Assembly: GCF_027923465.1 (NCBI RefSeq)
Contig: NZ_BRLB01000001.1
Span: forward strand, 930,001 to 994,000
Direction of reading: 5' to 3'
Origin: Vallitalea longa
GTDB taxonomy: Bacteria > Bacillota > Clostridia > Lachnospirales > Vallitaleaceae
DNA length: 64,000 nucleotides
Position numbers and translations under genes: made by a program. This document shows, piece by piece, positions 8,186-16,027 of the stretch (position 1 is the first letter of the stretch; each line of letters opens with the position of its first letter). The notes under the pieces were generated by a model. It did no database searches. It had not been told where the DNA came from and worked only from the letters and a program-made list of their open reading frames with translations.

Positions 8186-10798
8186 TTATTTGATAGAATA
8201 TATATATCCATCAGAGCTTAATACATACAATTTATTCTTATATATACATGGTGTTGGTTCTTCTAATTTATTTTCCATTCTGAATCTCCAATAACATGTT
8301 GTTGTTCCATCTGAGTTACCATCTTCATCAACACAGTATACATAAGGAGTAGAAACTGAACCAAAGTATACTTTTTTACCTGCTCCTATAACAGGACCAG
8401 CGAGGCCACCACCTTCATGTTTCCAGATAAGTTCACCTGTATTGGCATCCAAACAATATATCATAGCTATTAAACATATACCACCAATTCCTAGACCATG
8501 CCATGATGATAAGAATACTTTGCCCTCATGATATGCTGCAGTAATGTTGAATATCATACCAGGCTCACCGAATTCCCATAATACTTTACCAGTCTTTCCA
8601 TCTAAGCATCTGAATTTATCTCCACCTATAGGAAGATAGATTTTGCCTTCATATGCAACAGGTGCTCCTGAGTCGGAACCTCCACTTAATTGGAATTTCC
8701 ATCTGAGTTTTCCGTTTGTTTTATCGAATGCATATAAATAATGATCCCAACCTCCGAAATATACGAAATCCCCATCAATAACTGGTTCTGTACATGTTGA
8801 TCTCTGTGTTCTGTATCTCCATATGATATTTCCAGTTTCAGCATCTAAACAATTAACGAAACCGTCTATTCCTGGAATATATATTCTTCCTTCATCCGCA
8901 TTGCATGATCCCCATACCCAACCTATTGATTGAGTCCAAACCAAATCACCTGTTTTGGCATCAAAGCAGTAATATTCATCTTCGCCGCCTTGTTGTCCTA
9001 TATATATTTTCCCGTTGTAGCAAACAGGGCTTGCGGATATAGCACCACCTATTTCATTCTTCCAGATAGTTTCTCCTGTCTCAGCATCTACTGCATATAA
9101 GAATCTTGATGGCGTACCAAAGAATAATTTACCATCTGCTGCAGTCGGTTTGGACTGATAATATGCTCCTCCTGCAATTTGCTCAGTATAGATTCTATAA
9201 CCGTCTTTATCAATAAATGAACCTATCAAGCTTTGCTTGAATACTTCATTTCCATCTTTATCATATACATTCAGATATAAACTAGAATCGTTAACAAGTA
9301 TTTTGTCTTCATATTTAGTTAAATCAGCATATATTGGATGTGTACTTATTTTTTTAGTAAATAGTAAGTTTCCGTTATTATCTGCACAATATAAGTTTCC
9401 TGAAAAATCAGTGAAGTATATATTTGAATCAATAATAACCGGTTTTGATCTTAGCGAATCTTTACCTTTTACAGTATCTACTAAATCACCGTTTGATAAA
9501 TCAAGGCAGTATAACTTACTATTAGCACAAGGTATATACACCTTTTCATTTTCAATAAGTGGACTACCGAAATATCTGAAAACATTTTCCCTTTTTTCAT
9601 CAGTCTCATATTTCCAAATCAAAGAACCATCTTTTGCATCTAAACAATAAACAAGTCCAGCATTATCTCCGAATATAATTTTATTATCATATGCAGTCAC
9701 TTTTCTATTTACTTCTCCGCTTGCTTTGAATTCCCATTTGATTCTTTCTGCTGATGCTGGTGGATAATTTCCATTTAATTTTAATGCATATACGTATCCT
9801 GATCTTGTTGTAGCGATAACTACGTTTTCATATATTAATGGTTCTGAGAAAGTCTCACCAATATTGAATGACCATCTTTTTTTACCTGTTTTGAATTCCT
9901 TACATACAATTGTATTCAATTGTTGATTGACAGGTGGTGTATCTTCTATATCATGTATACCATGAGGGTATACTATAAATTTTTCATTTGCGTCGAATTG
10001 AGCATATCCATATCTGTAATCTATATGGCTGGCTTCTATTTTTCTATCAATGTCACCAGTCTTTTTATTAATTACACTTATATATTTTGTATCGCCTGAA
10101 TTACCTCGACTACCCATATCTCTAATCAATATATGGTCATTAATGATTTTAGGAGTAGATGAATTACAAGGTGTTCCATATAGTTGGTCACCTTTTAGAC
10201 TAGTTATCTGATTAGCCCGAAATACTTCTTTTCCTGAATTGATATCATACCCATATAAAATATTTCTCATACCAGGTGATGATACATAAACAACTCCATC
10301 TTCTACTACTGGTTGTGATTCCCACCCTAAACCAACAGGAAGTCTAAAATTCAACTCTCCTTCGGATGGTCCATATGCACCTGTAGAACCTGTATGATGT
10401 ATATTACCATGATATAGAGCCCATTCGATATCTTCTTTTGGTCCACCTTTAAAAGGTATTTTTGTCATATCTGGTTGATAGTCTGATAAATTATTTTGTA
10501 TATTTTCTAGAATTGTGTATCCTTCATCTATTACAGAAAATAGTTCATTTTCTTCCTCTTTACTTAATGACGTATCTATTGAATCATCAAATAGGAAACT
10601 ATAGTTTGATAATCTAGCCAAATCTTCATCAACATGTAAATATTCTTCCATATTCGCACCTTGCTGTTGAAGCATGCATACCCATAATTTTAATAATATT
10701 GCTCTTTTTTCATAATTTTCTTTGTTTGTCTTCACAGTTTTGATATTTTGTCTTATTTGATCAATCTCTATATCGTTACATTTAACAAAATTATCCAT
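8186..10798 (-). CDS. Large PQQ-like beta-propeller protein, no signal peptide
   Basis: 870 aa. Residues ~1-120 are charged and probably helical. From ~125 to the end there are many short repeats of the PQQ/BamB type: W or F, Y-x-LDAxTG, then ExIWKxE (for example CLDAETGNIIWRY, YAFDKTNGKLRWKF, CLDGKTGKVLWEF). This predicts one or two large propellers. No signal peptide or transmembrane segment is visible, which is unusual because most such proteins are secreted or periplasmic. Full PQQ catalytic residues cannot be recognised, so it is probably a binding or scaffold protein. It shares a 46-bp upstream element with the glycyl radical operon that follows, suggesting co-regulation. No function can be assigned. 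Confidence 0.75.
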   Translation of the reverse strand: MDNFVKCNDIEIDQIRQNIKTVKTNKENYEKRAILLKLWVCMLQQQGANMEEYLHVDEDLARLSNYSFLFDDSIDTSLSKEEENELFSVIDEGYTILENIQNNLSDYQPDMTKIPFKGGPKEDIEWALYHGNIHHTGSTGAYGPSEGELNFRLPVGLGWESQPVVEDGVVYVSSPGMRNILYGYDINSGKEVFRANQITSLKGDQLYGTPCNSSTPKIINDHILIRDMGSRGNSGDTKYISVINKKTGDIDRKIEASHIDYRYGYAQFDANEKFIVYPHGIHDIEDTPPVNQQLNTIVCKEFKTGKKRWSFNIGETFSEPLIYENVVIATTRSGYVYALKLNGNYPPASAERIKWEFKASGEVNRKVTAYDNKIIFGDNAGLVYCLDAKDGSLIWKYETDEKRENVFRYFGSPLIENEKVYIPCANSKLYCLDLSNGDLVDTVKGKDSLRSKPVIIDSNIYFTDFSGNLYCADNNGNLLFTKKISTHPIYADLTKYEDKILVNDSSLYLNVYDKDGNEVFKQSLIGSFIDKDGYRIYTEQIAGGAYYQSKPTAADGKLFFGTPSRFLYAVDAETGETIWKNEIGGAISASPVCYNGKIYIGQQGGEDEYYCFDAKTGDLVWTQSIGWVWGSCNADEGRIYIPGIDGFVNCLDAETGNIIWRYRTQRSTCTEPVIDGDFVYFGGWDHYLYAFDKTNGKLRWKFQLSGGSDSGAPVAYEGKIYLPIGGDKFRCLDGKTGKVLWEFGEPGMIFNITAAYHEGKVFLSSWHGLGIGGICLIAMIYCLDANTGELIWKHEGGGLAGPVIGAGKKVYFGSVSTPYVYCVDEDGNSDGTTTCYWRFRMENKLEEPTPCIYKNKLYVLSSDGYIYSIK

Positions 10799-10855
10799 TA
10801 TTTACCTCCACAAAAATATATAATCTTTTTATCATTTTATCATCAATAAATATGT

Positions 10856-10901
10856 ATGCAAACTTATAATCCTATCAATTAAGTGGATAAAACTGAACCC
10901 T
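10856..10901 (-). promoter_or_regulatory. 46-bp conserved upstream element, copy B (beta-propeller gene)
   Basis: Counterpart of 7742-7787. On the minus strand it is followed within ~10 nt by TTGATG, a 17-nt spacer and TTATAT, giving a plausible promoter about 50 nt before the beta-propeller start. Conservation in a position just upstream of -35 at two promoters suggests a shared activator. Confidence 0.55.
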
Positions 10902-10954
10902 ATTTTTTAGTTTCCAGAATATTTTTTCAGTCATTAGTCTTACCAGTATCCTGT

Positions 10955-11069
10955 GACATGCTCCCCCACTAAACCTATAAAACGGTTTTGAGGGGGCTTC
11001 TTGGGATGTAGTAACCTAATGGTTACTATTATTACCAAGCTCTACGGGTAAGCCCTACCCTGTAATATT
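10955..11069 (-). ncRNA. Candidate omega-RNA (reRNA) region at the tnpB 3' end
   Basis: TnpB nucleases use a guide RNA transcribed from the tnpB 3' end and the element right end. This 115-nt stretch past the last tnpB codon contains a GGTAATAATAGTAACCATTA-type stem and the GAGGGGGC hairpin, the expected position and structure. With tnpB disrupted it is probably a relic. Confidence 0.4.
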
Positions 11070-12057
11070 TTAATATTGCAACAACAATTCACCTTGATTT
11101 TTAATGTTTATACTTGCATTTAGGTCTCTATCTATTGAATTGCCACACTCACAAGTATATACTCTTTCTGATAGTTTCAAATCTTTTTTTACTGCACCAC
11201 AAATTGAACAGGTTTTACTTGATGGATAGAATCTGTCTATCTTCACAAGTTGTTTTCCTCTTAATTCAGCTTTATATTTAAGCATTGCAATGAACATTCC
11301 CCAACCATTATCAGATACGCTTTTACCAAATTTCAATGTTTGGCTCATACCTTTCATATTTAGGTCTTCTATCGCTATAGCATTGTATTTATTTACTAAT
11401 TGAGTAGATAGTTTATGTAAAAAATCCGATCTTGAATTTTTGATTTTATAGCTTCTAACATACGAAAAAATCTAGGATACTTGGCTCTTTGGTTTTCAGA
11501 GCTAACAAACAGTTCTTTCATTGAAAAATCTAAACCTACTATGTTTCCGTTACTTGGAACTTGAATTATTTCTTTTTCAAATTCAGTTGTAATACTTACA
11601 AAATAAGCACCTGTAGGTACTTGACTTATAGTAGCAGATAATATTTTATGATTCCTAGGTATTTCTCTATGAAATTTAGTTTTTAGCAATCCTAATTTTG
11701 GAAACTTCAACATACTTCCTTCTATTCTTTTCTTTTAGATTTGAATCTAGGATATTTAGCTCTCTTTTGAAAGAAATTCTTAAAAGCAGTATCTAAATTC
11801 CTAAGTGCAGATTGAAGAGAAACACTATCCACTTCTTTAAGCCAAGTTAAATCTTTTTTTAAAGCTGTTAACTCTTTAGCTTGATTAACATAAGTAGTTG
11901 ATTTTTCTTCATTCTTGTATAATTCAATTCTTTGATTAAGAAAACGATTGAATACAAATCTAGTACAGCCGAAGGTTTTATGAATCAAAGTCAGTTGTTC
12001 CTTATTAGGATATATTCTATATTTGAAAGCTTTATTGATTTTCATAGATTTTCCCAC
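11070..12057 (-). pseudogene. tnpB: tnpB, RNA-guided nuclease of IS605, broken into three frames
   Basis: Three consecutive frames rebuild most of TnpB. 12057-11722 gives the N-terminal helical region (KAFKYRIYPNKEQ...). 11713-11396 gives the RuvC start, with first catalytic Asp in VGLDFSMKEL. 11357-11070 gives the zinc finger CSICG...CECG and last catalytic Asp in DRDLNASINI. The second catalytic Glu (IEDLNMKGM) lies around 11355-11375, before the third frame's ATG. At least two frameshifts or small deletions separate the pieces; a repeated RAKYPRF segment near both junctions suggests local rearrangement. TnpB cuts DNA at the excised site to favour element retention; this copy should be inactive. 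Confidence 0.88.
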
Positions 12058-12112
12058 TTCCTTATGTTATAATTATATCGTAATTTAATTTAGTTGTAAA
12101 GGAGTTTTTTAG

Positions 12113-12437
12113 ATGAATGATAGTGAATTTAAAAGCAATAGACATTCAATATACAATCTAAAATGTCATTTGGTTGTAATAACTAAATATAGACACAAAT
12201 GTATTAACAAAGAACTTACTATTTGAAACACCTCCCCAAGTGGAATTAGCAAAATTAGTTAATACTTTGAAGACTGTTTCTTCAAGACTGATTAGGAAAA
12301 AACATAGTGAATATTTAAAAGAATATTACTGTAAACCCGTATTTTGGAGTAGAAGTTATTGCATTTTAACAACTGGAGAAGCAACAATAGAAATGATTGA
12401 GAAATATATTCGCTCTCAAGCAGGAGTTAAAGATTAA
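12113..12437 (+). pseudogene. tnpA: tnpA, IS200-type Y1 transposase, truncated and internally deleted
   Basis: ATG 12113 (AAGGAG at 12098) opens a typical IS200 N-terminus, SNRHSIYNLKCHLVVITKYR, that stops at 12224-12226. From 12237 another frame continues with the C-terminal part: LVNTLKTVSSRLIRKK, KPVFWSRSYCILTTG and IEKYIRSQ, which holds the probable nucleophilic Tyr. About 40 residues between them, including the HUH-motif region, are missing. Y1 transposases move single-stranded DNA circles; this one cannot. Confidence 0.85.
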
Positions 12438-12596
12438 AAACCGTTCCGATTCATCTCCCTCCTAGTTAGAGGAGGGAGTTTTCTCGAAATATCTAGATAA
12501 ATTTATTATTATATTTCAATACTAATGTTTATAGAATTTTTCCTTAATATCTTTTATGATATAATTCCATAGTGTCTATTCCACATCTGGTACAGT

Positions 12597-12632
12597 AAAA
12601 AAAGCGGATAGCATTTTCTACTATCCTTTTTT
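12597..12632. terminator. Bidirectional intrinsic terminator
   Basis: GGATAG...CTATCC stem flanked by A-run and T-run on both sides, about 45 nt beyond the stop of the Ere-like gene. It separates that gene from the IS relic. Confidence 0.75.
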
Positions 12633-12675
12633 CATTCCTTATATATTAATACAAAATATTTTTCATATCAGGTTA

Positions 12676-14007
12676 CTATTTCATATGTGTCAGTGGTGAA
12701 ACATTATCAAATAATATTATACCATCATACTGGTCTTTTGGAACTAATTGCTGCACATTTGATCTTATTTCTATTTCATATGTAAGCCCATCGTCACTGG
12801 CATATTGGTTAGTGAACATCCATTTATTGAATTTATTCTTTGATCTGTTCTTGGACAAATCAACAAATGTTGTTTCATATCCCCTTCTACTTATAATCTC
12901 CTCTAGACTTCCTGTTGGTACTGGTGGTATATCAATTATCTCATTTGTTATTGGGTGTAAGGCTTTACCCCCTTGCATATATAATCCCATAACATATACC
13001 TGACGTGGAAACTTTTGACTTAATATCTCTCCCATACTTACAAAACTATTACTCCACTCATCATTTTCTAGTGTCAACATCTTTGACGTATTCTTAGTTA
13101 TGTTATCATTATGTCCCCATATAATGATCTTCTTATCCGGATTAGCATCCATATACCACTTAACATTATCAGCCATTATTTCATTTCTCAACTCATATCT
13201 CTTGACTGTACCAACCATACTCATCCTAACAATGTTCATTCTGTTTCCAAGCGTACGGAGTGCACTGTCTACAAGCAAATCATTTTGACGATATATAGCT
13301 TCTAGTTCTTCACGATTATCTTTAATGAATTTTATTACATCATCATAATCAGCTGAATATCTATCTATTACTTTCTGATACTTTTCAAGATAACCAGTAG
13401 ATTCATAACCATATTTATTTAGTAATTCAGAATAATCCCTTAAAAAATTTATTTCAAGTTCGTAATAATCTTCAGCTACTTCTTTATCAACTTTTTCTAT
13501 CCATTGTTTCAAATATTCAGCAAAATATATACTGGTGAATTCCATATCGAATCCAAATAAATCTAAAGGATCCTCCGTATCTTTCTGTTCTTTTATATAT
13601 GTAAATAGATCCAATGCTTCTTCTGAATACGATGTAGGCATTATGCTATATTCCATCATTTGCTTGGCAGAGAGATTATTGTTGTTCAATGACATAATAC
13701 ATTCTCCCAATCCTGATTCTAGTCCTATTGCATTGAATCCAAGTTCTTCATGTAGATATTTGACCAATCTTGTTTTTAATTCTATGTAATCTCCTACTCC
13801 TTGAAAATTCTCTCCTATAGCAACTACTCTTTTATCTTTTAATAACGGTTTGAGAAATTCCAGATCACTATAATCATCTGAATCCAATGATTTGATTTCA
13901 CTGACATTGATCTCATACCATTCTTCTAATGTCTTAATTTTTCCACAACCAGCTGTTCCTAATACCATTAATACTACTAATAAATAACTTATTTCCTTTC
14001 TTAACAT
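12676..14007 (-). CDS. Erythromycin-esterase-family lipoprotein with an altered catalytic motif
   Basis: 443 aa. It has a lipoprotein signal peptide (MLRKEISYLL... with lipobox GTAGC), so it is surface-anchored. The body matches the Ere/YbfO-type fold: VVAIGENFQGVGDY, AIGLESGLGE, DLFGFDME, KIIIWGHNDNI. In erythromycin esterases the first motif is GE-x-THG with a catalytic His; here it reads GENFQG, so that His is Gln. The His in WGHN is kept. It may therefore not hydrolyse macrolactones. The start at 14007 is chosen over 14064 because GGAGGAAT lies just upstream and the signal peptide begins there. Single-gene transcript, terminator at 12597. Confidence 0.72.
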   Translation of the reverse strand: MLRKEISYLLVVLMVLGTAGCGKIKTLEEWYEINVSEIKSLDSDDYSDLEFLKPLLKDKRVVAIGENFQGVGDYIELKTRLVKYLHEELGFNAIGLESGLGECIMSLNNNNLSAKQMMEYSIMPTSYSEEALDLFTYIKEQKDTEDPLDLFGFDMEFTSIYFAEYLKQWIEKVDKEVAEDYYELEINFLRDYSELLNKYGYESTGYLEKYQKVIDRYSADYDDVIKFIKDNREELEAIYRQNDLLVDSALRTLGNRMNIVRMSMVGTVKRYELRNEIMADNVKWYMDANPDKKIIIWGHNDNITKNTSKMLTLENDEWSNSFVSMGEILSQKFPRQVYVMGLYMQGGKALHPITNEIIDIPPVPTGSLEEIISRRGYETTFVDLSKNRSKNKFNKWMFTNQYASDDGLTYEIEIRSNVQQLVPKDQYDGIILFDNVSPLTHMK

Positions 14008-14258
14008 TTTTTTATTCCTCCAATTGCTCATTTCCAATTCACTACTTTGAATACCGTCAAACATTTATTTAACTATTACGATTACATTCTATAATAAAAG
14101 AAATTTGTATACCATTGTTGTACCTTACATTATACAAAATAATTCTTACATTTTTGTCATACTACATTATTATCATATCATAGCCTATTATATGATAGAA
14201 TCTAGGGTTTTACAACCAAAAAACCAATAATTTGCACATATTTTATTAATTTTGGTTA

Positions 14259-14288
14259 TTGACAAATTGTATTGATATCAATTATAAT
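14259..14288 (+). promoter_or_regulatory. Promoter of the MATE exporter gene
   Basis: TTGACA (14259-14264), an 18-nt spacer and TATAAT (14283-14288). Transcription would start near 14295, giving a leader of about 140 nt. Confidence 0.75.
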
Positions 14289-14325
14289 TATACAGGATAT
14301 AAAAGAGGAGAATCATAAGCAAATA

Positions 14326-14349
14326 ATGGAAATTTTTTACAAGTGTTGA
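14326..14349 (+). CDS. Putative seven-residue leader peptide of the MATE gene
   Basis: ATG to TGA encoding MEIFYKC. It lies in the leader between the promoter and a terminator hairpin; the stop codon overlaps the first bases of the 5' arm of that hairpin. A GAGGAG site at 14305-14310 is 15 nt upstream, longer than ideal. Ribosomes paused near the stop would block the hairpin arm. Translation is unproven. Confidence 0.4.
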   Translation: MEIFYKC

Positions 14350-14392
14350 ACCCCCACTTCAAAAAAACTCAAAGTGGCAGTTCTTTTTTTTT
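14348..14392 (+). terminator. Transcription attenuator before the MATE gene
   Basis: GAAC + CCACTT pairs with AAGTGG + GTTC (two-base internal mismatch) around an A-rich loop and is followed by nine T. It stands between the promoter and the exporter start with no upstream plus-strand gene to terminate. It therefore looks like a conditional terminator. Confidence 0.65.
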
Positions 14393-14436
14393 GTGAAATT
14401 ATCTGCCGCAATAAACATAAAGAAAGGAGTCTTTAC

Positions 14437-15846
14437 ATGTCACTTAATTTGATAAAAGACTATAAAAAAGACAAAATGTTTTATAAAAATTTGTTCATCC
14501 TAACATTACCTATCGTTCTACAGAGTCTAATTACTTCTTCATTGAATATGCTGGATACAATGATGATAGGGAAAGTAGGAGAAGTAGAACTTGCTTCTGT
14601 TGGAATTGCTAATCAATATTACTTTTTATTTACCCTCTTCGTTCTTGGCGTTGCAGGAGGCGGTGGTGTCTTAATTGCTCAGTTATGGGGAAAAAACGAT
14701 AAGGATAATATTAAGAAAGTACTTAGTAAAACACTAGCAGTCGGTTTTATCATAATATCAATATTTGTTATTCTCGGTCTTGTGATACCAGGTAAAATAA
14801 TATCTATATTTAATTCAGATGCATCTGTTGTTACTATAGGAAGTCAATATCTTACTATAACAGTTATAAGTTATATTTTTACAGGTATATCATTTGTTTT
14901 TGCTTCTTCACTTAGAAGTATAGGAAACACTAAACTTCCTATGTTAGCAAGTTTACTTGGACTTACAGTTAACGGTTTTCTGAATTATTGTCTTATTTTC
15001 GGACATTTCGGAATGCCTGAATTAAAAACACAGGGAGCTGCTATTGCAACACTTATCGCTAGAATCTGTGAATGTGGTCTTATCCTATTTGTTGTATATT
15101 TCAAGGATAAGATATTAAATATAAGATTTCGTGATTTAAGGGGATTGTCTCATAAATTAACAAGAACCTTAACTAATGTTACTGTTCCAATTGTTCTTAA
15201 TGAAGCTACATGGGGTATAGGTAATGTAACTTATATGGCTATTTATTCCCAGTTGGGTACAGGTGCAACAGCTTCTGTTCAGATATGTTCCACCATAATG
15301 AATTTATTCATGATATTTGCTTTTGGTCTTTCATATGCAGCAGTAGTTGTCGTAGGTAATGAAATCGGAGCTAATAAAGAAGATGTTGCAAAAGAATCTT
15401 CTAAAAAGATTGCCAAGATATCTGTAATATTAGCTTTATTTCTAAGCATAATACTTTTTGCTCTTGCAAGACCTATAGTATCATTTTTCAATATTTCTGT
15501 TGAAGTCAAGTTATCAGCAACTTACATTTTATATGTATATGCTACTATATTAACTATGAGAGTGTTCAATATGGTCATGATAGTAGGAATTCTTAGAGGT
15601 GGTGGAGATGCAACTTACGGTACAATGCTTCAAGGTTGTACACTATGGTTGATTGGTATACCTTTAGCTGCCTTAGGTGTTTTTGTTTTTCATCTTCCAG
15701 TACATGTTGTTGTTAGTTTTACAGCTATAGAAGAGATCATTAAATTCATTTTTATGATGAGAAGGTTCAAGTCATATAAATGGATCAGGAACATGGTAAA
15801 AGACCATGATATTCACTCCAAAGATACTGTCAGTGTAGCAGTTTAG
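14437..15846 (+). CDS. MATE-family multidrug/cation efflux protein
   Basis: 469 aa with about 12 hydrophobic segments, the usual MATE length and topology. Family features include the N-terminal LPIVLQSLITSSLNMLDTMM helix, IGKVGEVELASVGIANQ, and the second-half repeat starting TVPIVLNEATWGIG. It exports organic cations or drugs using a Na+ or H+ gradient in the cytoplasmic membrane. The frame is open from 14374, but ATG 14437 follows GAAAGGAG with good spacing, and the upstream part overlaps the attenuator. Its leader has the layout of translation-sensing drug-exporter attenuation, which suggests induction by a ribosome-targeting compound; that is inference. Confidence 0.9.
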   Translation: MSLNLIKDYKKDKMFYKNLFILTLPIVLQSLITSSLNMLDTMMIGKVGEVELASVGIANQYYFLFTLFVLGVAGGGGVLIAQLWGKNDKDNIKKVLSKTLAVGFIIISIFVILGLVIPGKIISIFNSDASVVTIGSQYLTITVISYIFTGISFVFASSLRSIGNTKLPMLASLLGLTVNGFLNYCLIFGHFGMPELKTQGAAIATLIARICECGLILFVVYFKDKILNIRFRDLRGLSHKLTRTLTNVTVPIVLNEATWGIGNVTYMAIYSQLGTGATASVQICSTIMNLFMIFAFGLSYAAVVVVGNEIGANKEDVAKESSKKIAKISVILALFLSIILFALARPIVSFFNISVEVKLSATYILYVYATILTMRVFNMVMIVGILRGGGDATYGTMLQGCTLWLIGIPLAALGVFVFHLPVHVVVSFTAIEEIIKFIFMMRRFKSYKWIRNMVKDHDIHSKDTVSVAV

Positions 15847-15849
15847 AAA

Positions 15850-15893
15850 AACAGATACCCGCTTAACCGTATGGCTAAGCGGGTATCTGTCAT
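15850..15893. terminator. Intrinsic terminator after the MATE gene
   Basis: ACAGATACCCGCTTA pairs with TAAGCGGGTATCTGT around a short loop, beginning a few nucleotides after the MATE stop. On the minus strand it directly follows the 26-codon ORF, so it may serve both directions. Confidence 0.75.
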
Positions 15894-15974
15894 TTAACCC
15901 CTTGTTGCTAAGAGAAAACCAGCGATGTAAATAGCAACATGAAATGTATCACTAAGCAAATCTATGTTATTCAT
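15894..15974 (-). CDS. Candidate 26-residue membrane-type small protein
   Basis: ATG 15974 to TAA 15894, preceded by AGAGGT with 6-nt spacing. The product begins MNNIDLLSDT and then has a hydrophobic stretch FHVAIYIAGFLLAT, long enough for a short membrane helix, ending in Arg-Gly. It lies 54 nt downstream of the 527-aa membrane protein gene in the same direction, with a terminator right after it. I do not recognise it. The good ribosome-binding site and placement support translation, but a chance ORF is possible. Confidence 0.45.
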   Translation of the reverse strand: MNNIDLLSDTFHVAIYIAGFLLATRG

Positions 15975-16027
15975 TGCTATACCTCTTTTTTTGTTATTTA
16001 TACTTTGTACCTATTAGTAAATATATG

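Larger units (their letters stand above)
10955..12485. mobile_element. Degenerate IS200/IS605-family element with divergent tnpA and tnpB remnants
   Basis: The element holds a plus-strand tnpA relic and a minus-strand tnpB relic transcribed away from each other. It is bounded by subterminal hairpins: GCTCCCCC...GAGGGGGC at 10960-10997 beyond tnpB, and CTCCCTCCT...AGGAGGGAG at 12455-12478 beyond tnpA. Both genes are broken, so the element cannot move by itself. Exact ends are not determined because this family makes no target duplication or terminal inverted repeats. Confidence 0.8.

Noticed and set aside
9237-9650. 137-codon plus-strand ORF
   Set aside because: Antisense to the beta-propeller gene; repeats of that gene give long open frames on the opposite strand.
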